The notes under the pieces: generated by a model
Seen by the model: the letters and a program-made list of their open reading frames with translations, nothing else
Databases searched by the model: none
Told to the model about the DNA's origin: nothing
Program-made: the position numbers and the translations under genes
Shown here: positions 55,942 to 64,000 of the stretch, piece by piece
Layout of the letters: the number at the start of each line of letters is the position of its first letter
How positions within the stretch are numbered: the stretch's first letter is position 1
NCBI GenBank assembly: GCA_051294375.1
Contig: CM119266.1
Coordinates: 5,188,564 to 5,252,563, forward strand
DNA: 64,000 bases
Reading direction: 5' to 3'
Source of the DNA: Paraspadella gotoi
Taxonomy: Eukaryota > Chaetognatha

Positions 55942-56444
55942 CAAGTACTATCCTTATAAAATCGAAAAATTTTCAAAAAGAGGCTTTTCTTAATTTTGAT
56001 TGCAGATTTGAATCCTCCTCAAAAGTTTGATAAAAGAAAATATAAATCATTTTTAAAAATTCTTTCATTAAGTGAGTTAAAAATTAAAAAACTTTATTTA
56101 TATATAAAAAATAATTTTCAGCTTAAAATATAGCTTTTTCTAATTTTTGACCCACTTAATGAAGAATTTTAAAAAAGAGTATATTTTCTTTTTATTAACT
56201 TGTTATGACGAATCCAAATCTCAAAAAAATCTTAGAAAAAAAGTTTTTAAAATTTAAACATTTATTGGATTAGTACTAGTATAAATATGGCCTACTGCGT
56301 AAATTGTAAAATTATTAAAAGTTTTTTATTACATAAATGTTCATAGTATAATGTTGTTCGTTCCTCACTTTAGAATTTTAATTAAAGTTACAATTTAGAA
56401 ATTTTACTACGCCTTAATCCACATGATCCCAAAGACCATGCGTA

Positions 56445-57466
56445 TAGGCGTTGAAAAGACAGTAAGCGAAATATAACAATTCAAGTGGAGGTACATCAGC
56501 GTATTTGTGTAATATAGATAAGTTCTGTAGAAGTTCGATGATAGATTGAACCATTGTTTTTTGGTAGTAGTGACCTCATCTTCTGTTTGTTCGGAAATGG
56601 CGATTTTTGCAGCAATATAAGGTGCTTAGATAGACTGGAGCGAAACATTGTATGGCGAAGTATATATGAATACTCAGCGGTCAGATTATTAAGATTGTTA
56701 GTAAGAACCATATTTGAACTTACATAATATGAAAATAAAAGACCCATATAGATATTTTGTAAGTTTATTACAATTTATATTTTATTAATAGTTTGTTAGC
56801 TATATTTATTAATAAATAATAATTAAAAAATAAGCTAAAGTGAAAAAATAAAAAATTTAATATTTTAAAACCAGATTTGAATTCCTTACAAAAAGTTGAT
56901 ATAAAAAAATATAATCCATTTAAAAAAATTCTTTCATTAAGTAGGTTAAAAATATTAACAACTATTATTTTTGTTTAATTTTTAAATTTTTAGCTTAAAA
57001 TTATAGTTTTTTTGAATTTTGTCCAACTTAATGACATAATTTTGATATAAAAATTATATTTTCTTATATCAACTTTTTGCAAAGAATGCAAATCTATGAA
57101 AAAAATTTTGAAATTATTATTTTTTAACTTTAGCCCAATTTTTACTCATAATTATTAATAAATATAGTTAACTAACTTTTTATAAAACATAAAATTTAGA
57201 AATAAACTTACCAAAATATTTTTATAAATCTTTATTTTTTATATTTCAAAAGCTCATATAAATTTTATAGAATTTTAATAATTTGATTTATCATAACTTA
57301 TAATGTTTTAATAATTTTATATACATTAAAAACCCTTATTTTCGACAAGAAAGATAAAATTATACAAAAAAATGGTCATCACCATCGAATTCTACAGACT
57401 ACATTACTCTAAAATAGCTATGTACCTCACTTGATTTGTTATATTTTGTTATTTTTCAACGCTCTA
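56445..57466. mobile_element. hAT-like non-autonomous transposon, 1.02 kb
   Basis: Present only in copy 2 of the large block, so the empty site is known. Ends: TAGGCGTTGAAAA on the left and the complement of TAGAGCGTTGAAAA on the right, with similarity over about 45 bp (AAATATAACAA, TCAAGTGGAGGTACAT). ATGCGTA is repeated on both sides, a 7-8-bp target duplication as for hAT elements, whose ends start with YARNG. AT-rich interior; a short minus-strand frame at 56496-56747 has no recognised domain. Confidence 0.85.
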
Positions 57467-57964
57467 ATGCGTATAGGCTGGGTGAACTTTAGGCGATGCC
57501 CGACTACAACTATTTAATTTTGATTTTGTTTACTCTTTTATATGAAAAACTTCATACTATGATTAAAACAATTTACAAAACCACTTCTACCAAAACAAAC
57601 ACAAACAACATAAGAGCCATTACCAAAACTATGACCAGAGCGACTTCCACAACTATAAAAACCACCATAATGTCCAAAACCGAATGAATGAACAAAAAAT
57701 GATAAAAATAAAAAAGTTCACAAATATGAACAAAACATAGGAACAAAAATTAATCAATAATAGAAACAAAATGAACAAATTTAATAAGAAGTTTGAGCAA
57801 GCAGTGCCATATCTGCCTACAAGCTTGAGCAAGCAGTGCCGTATCTGCCTACAAGTTTGTGCAAGCAGTGTCGTATCTGCCTACAATGATTAAGCTGTTA
57901 GAAGCTAATCAGTTAACGAGTCGTAGTACATTTTACAATATTAAGATCTTATGTATCATTTTTA

Positions 57965-58215
57965 GTCGGATCTGCTTATCAGCAGATTCCGACTCTATTA
58001 TTTACTTTGTCGGTCCGTCGGTCCCTAAATCTTGTCGGTAAATCATTTTTATCACATCGGAACATCATATTATGCTAAATTAGGCAAAAAAACCGATGTC
58101 TGTCCGTCTGTCTAAAGGTCCGTCCCACCTTTTCATTAAACTCCAATTACTCGTGATCGGATGGATGGATTAGAATGAAATTTTGTATGTGGTTAGGAAA
58201 GTGTATGATTAAGCT
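57965..58215 (-). mobile_element. Hairpin-element copy (inside block copy 2)
   Basis: Hairpin 57965-57993; same structure as 52929-53190. Confidence 0.8.
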
Positions 58216-58506
58216 GAATATGACGCAGAGACAGATCACGCTTAATTTGCTTCCCACCCAACTTATGATCATTTTTACTTCACTGGTCGCCATATTTGAT
58301 TCATAATCTTTTAGCTATAGTTGTTGTTTGGTACTCGGAGACCTAAGGTACTATCTCCATGAGTGTCAACCGCTCACAAGAAGGGCAATAGGGTCAGGAA
58401 AAGAAGAAATCTGACAAAAAGTCCAGAAAAATGCTTACAAAAAATTGTAGTAGCGTTATGTTAGGCGAAAATTTTGCTTAAAAAAAAATTCAACATTTTT
58501 CTAATA

Positions 58507-59284
58507 GTGAAAAGATGACATTAAAGGTGAAGTTAGTGTGAAGCGTCGTGCCCGCCCGCAGCATTCATGCTTTGCAAAAACATGCCCCTGTTCTCTACAT
58601 AAATAAGATGTTTAGCTTTGTGCTGGTTGGTAAAGAAAGATAAATAGTTAGGCCTGTGAATGGGGTGAATAAATATTTGTGTAGAATTATAATTGTAAGC
58701 ATAGCTTGTAATTCAGTGAAGCAAATATTTTAATGAAAAAAACATTATATGTTCCATTTATCCATAAAATCTTTAAGTTTACTATAGTAAATTTAGCCAT
58801 TTTTTCTTTCAGAATCATAAAAAAGAATTTATTTTCATACTTTAATTTTGAATGGGGTTTCATTAGGTTCTAAATATTCCATACTAGAGGTTTTGACTTA
58901 GTTTGACACTCACCCTGTAGAGGTTTAGCAAAGTAATAATTCTAATATTGTGACTTGTCATGTTGCTATATGAGTATGGCTCTCATTTCTGTACTGTTGG
59001 GATCAGCCTGTTATATCTCCTTATTGGTTGGATAGGTCCTACCAAGAAGATATCAGGAAAAATGCAAGTTGTTTCACTCTCAACCTTCTTTTAATTATCT
59101 TATTGGAACAGTGCGAAAATTTCAGTTTGTCAAACCTAGACCAAATGGACTTTTAACATTGTAGGTTTAACTATGCAGGAGTCTTTGGTCAATGAATGAA
59201 AAGAACAAATTGGGGCAAGCTCTTGAGACAAGAAGGCTATTTAAATGCTCAAATAATTCGAAGTAATATGATAATGTTAACATA
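58507..59284. other. Intergenic, nothing recognised
   Basis: Mixed composition; no exon with support and no match to the repeat families above. Confidence 0.4.
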
Positions 59285-59560
59285 TACCCTAGCCCCAAGT
59301 TTACAATTTTTTAGAAAAGCAAAAAATTCCTTTCATGTTCTATAGTAAAAAACAGGTTTGGAAAATTCTGCCGGAAGATGACTAGCTGCCATTTCCGCCT
59401 AGGCTTTGTTTGATATTTAAATCCTTTATCCCAAATGCCATAAGAACGAAATTGTGGCTAGCTCTTAAGATATAGACGCTATCGGAATCGTGTGTTTTCG
59501 TACAGACGGTAGCCGAATTTCTGGCAATCTGCGTTTGCAATTGTGGTAGGTCAGAATTGT
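59285..59560 (+). repeat. Repeat family 4, diverged copy
   Basis: Follows the order of 63720-63990 (CCTTTCAT.TTCTATAGTAAAA, TTTGATA, GCTATCGGAATCG, TTTCTGGCA) with about one difference in four to five bases. Confidence 0.6.
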
Positions 59561-59619
59561 TAAACGGAATATAGTCTTCTATTAGATAAATGTTGACAAT
59601 TTTTTTTTAAGCGAGATTC

Positions 59620-59693
59620 TAAGTCTAAAAGAAGTTAAAAAAAGGAGATGGGATTAGAAGTAAGAAAGTTAAAAAAATAATTTCACAGAAAAG

Positions 59694-59742
<49 letters not shown>

Positions 59743-61080
59743 CAACTGAAGAATAGGAAGAGGGCCGAAGGATCGAGGACGCCGTTTATGGGAGGGAAGG
59801 AGAGGAAGAGAGAGAGAGAGAAGAGAGGAATGAAAAGGAGGGGAGGACGAATTAGAAAGTAAATTTTAAGCATATTTGGCAAAGTATATTTAAATTGAAA
59901 TAATGATCAAAAAGAGAAGAGATATGTTTTTATAAACAAGTAAAAGAAAATTTAAAAAAAGAGATGGGTTTAGAAACAAGTTTAAATAGAAGCTAAAAAA
60001 AACAACAAAAACAGACAACTCGAGAAGGGAGGATGAGAAAAAGAGAAGAGAAAGAGAATTTGATCATCGACGAGATTTGAGCCAGCTGCTGTGACTGCTG
60101 CCAGCGTCACGCAGCGGGAAGGGGATTGTCTGGGCCGTGTTGGCGGCGGGTCAAAAGAGGCCAGGGCACAGAAAAATATTTAAAAGTTAAAGAGTATAAA
60201 AGAGGGATGTGGTAAAGGAGAGATGGTGAGATATTGGGTGAAAGAGAGGGGAGAGAGCAAGGCAATCGAGCTGTTTAGGCTGCAGCTGTCGTGATTGCAT
60301 CTCCTGGATGGTGATCCTCTGGCCGAGGTTCAAGCGTTGAAACCGTCGGGGGTAAAGAAAGGGAAGAGGGGCGGGGATGGAGGTGAGGAGGGGGGAAAGA
60401 AGGCGGCAGGTAGAGAGGGGCACAGGCGTTCAATCACTTCTTTGGGTGAAAGATCCTGGGGTGTGAAATAAGTCACGTGAGCAGTGGTCAAGGATGATGC
60501 GAGTATGAAAAGGTCAAGAGGATGAACACCACGAGAGAAAGAATAGAGAGAAAAGTAGGAGGAAAAAGCGTGCTGGTCAACGTGACGACTTGCTCCAGAG
60601 GAGGGTCACGGTCCAGAGAAAAGGCGGATAAGATAGATAAGCAGACTGGAGAGCTTGAGTAGGCTATGGTAACTCAGGTGAGACGGAGGAGTTCCAGTAG
60701 GGAGAGAATCGAAATGAGCAGGAGGCCAAAACATTAAAAGTAAAAGAGATTAAAGAAAGATATCTGATATAATATAGAATTCCAAATAACGGTGTTGAGT
60801 AATTACGAAATAAAATTTAAATGATAATTTAGGGGAGTATCATAAGTAATCAGAGGAAATAAGGGAAATAAATAGTGAGGTAACAGAACTATACGTCAGT
60901 AAGAGAAATAGTCGAACGCACGTATAGTAATGGAAAGAGTTTTCCAAAATGAGGAAGCAATTTGGGAATAAGGATAATGTTATGAAATAAAGTGAAAAAA
61001 GTTTTTAATAGCCAGTGAACAGGTAGGATATGGAAAATCTCGAAAATTTAGTTGAATGAGAAGAAAATGTGGAGACCTGT
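59620..61080. repeat. Purine-rich region with (GA)n arrays
   Basis: The plus strand is strongly A+G-rich for about 1.4 kb. Microsatellite arrays at 59695-59740 and 59806-59821; a GC-richer island at 60065-60150 and 60270-60460. No gene supported; the minus-strand Phe/Leu/Ser-rich frames follow from composition. Confidence 0.6.
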
Positions 61081-62140
61081 AAAAGGAAAATTTGTTTTTA
61101 ACTACTGTTTCTCTGAAATACAGGGACGGGAGTCGAGTCGACGGTGAAAAAAATTTTAAGATTAGCGTCGTCCAGCTTATGAGAAAAGGAGAGATAAATT
61201 TCCGTTACCATTCAGTTTCGTGTCAACTGAGGAAGAAAGGTTTGGTTTATTTCGCTAAATTTCAAAAAATTGTGAACAAGGAATAAGAGACAGGCTTCGT
61301 ACCCCTCTGTAAAATGAAATAATTATCACAAATTACGGATGTGACGCCAATCTGTAAAAGAGTTTAGTTACGGTTTTGGTTGCTAAAACATCAATTTTTT
61401 TTTATTACAATATAACCACATTACATATCATACTACATTCGGTTTTCATGACTCGCTGTTTGTTATTTTGTTTAACCGAGTAGCTCCTGAGTCAGTTTGT
61501 TTTCTTCTCTTTTGTTTTTTCCCCCTAAAAATTTGCCTTTTGTTGCGCGAGAAAAAAGTTTTTAATTTTTTTTTGTTTACCAAAATTGCAGTAGAAAAAA
61601 TGTAAGTAAAGTGTATGTTTAAAAACAAGTTTTGAGTGAGGAATTCAAACAAAATTCGAGGTAAAACCGAAAAAAAATGCCAGGTTTGTTTTGAAAGTCC
61701 GAGGAGTTAGATAGAAGAGATGAGGTTAAACAAAGAAAGGGAGGAGTTTGGACGCCCCGGGTGGGTTGGGTGGGTTTAGGTGCCCGGTTAAAGTCGGAAG
61801 CACGGGATCTTAATCCTGGGTAGGTTAACCTAGGGAGAGGCCTGATTGGGCGCCACTGGAAGATGGGTATCTAGTAAAGGTAGGTACTAACTAGTCTCTC
61901 ATCAGGTAAACGGGTAAGTAAGGATATGGACGTCTAATAAGTCTAAAGTATAGTAAGGCGGTTATGTACAAATAAGAGGGAGAGGGAGGAGGTTTCTTGT
62001 GCCCGACTTGTGGTTGAGCTGAGAGTGAATCCTGGTCCCGCCCGAGGGTTGCCGGAGGGATGAGAGAGGGATGAGGAGGAGGGGACGACGGGGATGGGAA
62101 GAGCTGTGGCGGTAAACGCCCCCTCTATCTTGTCAATCAC
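61081..62140. other. Intergenic, no gene recognised
   Basis: Short frames only. A G-rich stretch at 61750-61800 (GGGTGGGTTGGGTGGG) could form a quadruplex on the plus strand. Confidence 0.4.
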
Positions 62141-62149
62141 AGCAGTGAA

Positions 62150-62290
62150 TGACTATCATCGCATCAATAATTGATTATCATGCGAATCAATAATCAATTC
62201 CTATTACATCAATAAATTACTATTACATCAATCAATTAGTATTACCTCAATCAATTACTAGTACATCAACAATTCGTTATCGCATGATTC
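62150..62290. repeat. 20-bp repeats CATCAATCAATTACTATTA
   Basis: Six or seven degenerate units, reverse-complement relatives of the array at 36518-36738. Confidence 0.8.
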
Positions 62291-62384
62291 ATTCGTTTTT
62301 TTCCCGGGTTTTTTCATTAATTTTCTATGATAGTGGCTCTGGCTCGATCTTGAGTCTTTTAAGATTTTTTTATTTTATGTCTCC

Positions 62385-62424
62385 TTCTCTCTCTCTCTCT
62401 CTCACTCTCTCTCTCTCTCTCTCA

Positions 62425-62455
<31 letters not shown>

Positions 62456-63663
62456 ATGCAATAGCGACGATCCTTATGCTTTAAAGATTTTTTTAACTTG
62501 CATCATTTTTCAACTTGCATAATTTTTTTCAACTTGCATTCCGTCAAAACTTTATATCTAGCTTCTTCACTCACTTTCCTACCGGCTCACAAATTTCATC
62601 TCATCTATCATGGGTTAAATAAATCAAAAGATTCAAGTAAATGTGACTCATATTTTTTTCATTTAAACTCATTTCCACTGGTACGTTTCCACTGAAACTT
62701 TTATATCAAGCTTCGTCACACGTTTTCCTACCCCACACACAAAATTTAACTCAATCTATCCATCCAATTATGATTAATTAGAGTATTTATTGGTTAAAAT
62801 AAGTAAAAAGATTTTAGTAAATTCGACTTATGTTTTTCCATTTAAAACTAATTACCACTCACACGAGTTATTTCAGCTTTATCACACCTTTCTACCCACA
62901 CACAAAATTTAATTCCAATACCACCAGCCAATCACGAGTTATTGGAGCTTTTTGCTAAGATGGGACGGATGGACGGATTGATTGACTATATAATTAATTA
63001 TTGATTAATTTATTTACTAATTGATTAATTAACTGATTAATTATTTGATTTATTAATACATCCTGCATATACATTTAATATAAAGGAAAAGAAGCATAAT
63101 CAATTAGTAAAACAGGTTTTTTGTTTTTTTTCCATTTAAACTCATTTCCACTCAAACTATTCCATCGAAATTGATTTCCTGTTCAATCACACACTTTCCT
63201 ACCCACATACAAAATTCCAGGTCAATCAGCCATCCACTCATGAGCAATTGGTGTTCAAATAGTGAATATATTTTTTTTTTTTTCCATTTAAACTCATTTC
63301 CACTCGGACGATTCCATCGAAACTTCATATCCAGCTCAATCACACACTTACCTATCCACACACAAAATTCATTTAAATCCATCCATCCAATCACGAGTAA
63401 TTGGTGTTTTTTGCTAGGTGGGACGGACGGACGGACGGACGGACGACGGACGACGGACGGACGGACGGACGGACGACGGACGGACGACGACGGACGGACG
63501 ACGGACGACGGACAGCAGACAGGGAAAATCATTTTTTTGCATAATTTATCATAATTCGAAGTTCTGACATGATATAAGTGTGTGCCCGACAATATTGAGG
63601 GGGCGGACCGAGGACCGACAAAGTGAGTTATAGAGTCGGGATCTGCTGATAAGCAGATCCGAC
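62385..63663 (+). mobile_element. Long hairpin-element copy
   Basis: (CT)n at 62389-62455, GCGACGATCCTTATGC, AACTTGCATAATTTT units, four blocks with ACTCATTTCCACT, (GGAC)n at 63419-63510, GGGGGCGGACCG and hairpin 63635-63663 followed by TAAAAA. Same order as 34115-35813. Confidence 0.85.
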
Positions 63664-64000
63664 TAAAAATAGAACGAGCTCTAGGGACACAAGGCTTTTG
63701 AATCATAATTCGAAGTACCACTTATAATGCTAACATACCCTAATCCCGTTTGTAATTTTAAAAAAGTGAAATTTCCCTTTCATTTCTATAGTAAAAATAA
63801 GGAATGGAAATCCTCCGGAGATGAGTAGTCTATTTCCCCTAGCTTGTTTGATAGTAAAATCTTTATCAAATGCCACAAGAAGAAGGAACGAGCTTTGAGA
63901 TGCAAAGCTGTCGGAATCGGGTGTTTTTACAACTGTTTTCTACCGGAATTTCTTGCAGGCTCGTTTGTAATTGGGCAGTCAGATTCAACGGAAATCTCTA
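63664..64000 (+). repeat. Repeat family 4, copy 2, runs off the window
   Basis: Reverse complement of 53479-53829; carries AGAACGAGCTCTAGG, CCTAATCCCGTTTGTAATTT and CCTCCGGAGATGAGTAG. Confidence 0.8.

Larger units (their letters stand above)
53960..58506 (+). repeat. Large near-identical block, copy 2 with extra insertion
   Basis: Aligns along its whole length with 49944-53478, apart from the 1.0-kb insertion at 56445-57466 and scattered indels. Confidence 0.93.

Overview
The window is nuclear DNA of an animal. It has spliced genes with GT-AG introns, an axonemal dynein heavy chain, a SEA/EGF membrane mucin, a kelch/BACK-type fragment, TTAGGG-type telomere-like repeats, Ty3/gypsy and hAT-like elements, tRNA-derived SINEs and many (GA)n/(CT)n microsatellites. 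I cannot name the species. Five runs of N mark it as a draft scaffold.

Positions 1-13,486 (minus strand) hold the 5' part of a DNAH5/DNAH8-like outer-arm dynein heavy chain gene. I could place 16 exons whose phases agree at every junction. The exception is exon 4, which carries one extra base. Intron 6 of this gene (about 6.9 kb) holds four small genes on the opposite strand (4.5-10.1 kb). They encode a family of short Tyr/Gly/Asn-rich proteins with a shared three-exon layout; the last has an added second module. I do not recognise this family, and it is the best candidate here for something undescribed.

Positions 13.5-17.9 kb are intergenic, with microsatellites, a minisatellite and a SINE. 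Positions 17,891-24,955 (plus strand) encode a complete cell-surface mucin: signal peptide, Ser/Thr-rich repeats, EGF modules, a SEA domain with a GSVVV self-cleavage motif, a transmembrane helix and two alternative cytoplasmic tails. Positions 26.3-27.5 kb hold a Ser/Thr-rich reading frame and a broken BACK/kelch-like gene fragment.

From 28.5 kb to the end the window is mainly repeats. There are many copies, in both orientations, of an element ending in a GTCGGATCTGC hairpin and carrying internal (GGAC)n; a gypsy integrase fragment beside a SINE (40.5-42.2 kb); a 2.3-kb palindrome of CCCTAA/TTAGGG-bearing units (44.48-46.76 kb); and two near-identical 3.5-kb blocks (49.9-53.5 and 53.96-58.5 kb) that meet at a 25-N gap, one with an extra hAT-like insertion. 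Three orphan coding-like exons lie among these repeats: a signal-peptide exon, a transmembrane exon and a Tyr-rich exon present in both blocks. Small indels between repeat copies suggest that this half is less accurately assembled than the genic half.
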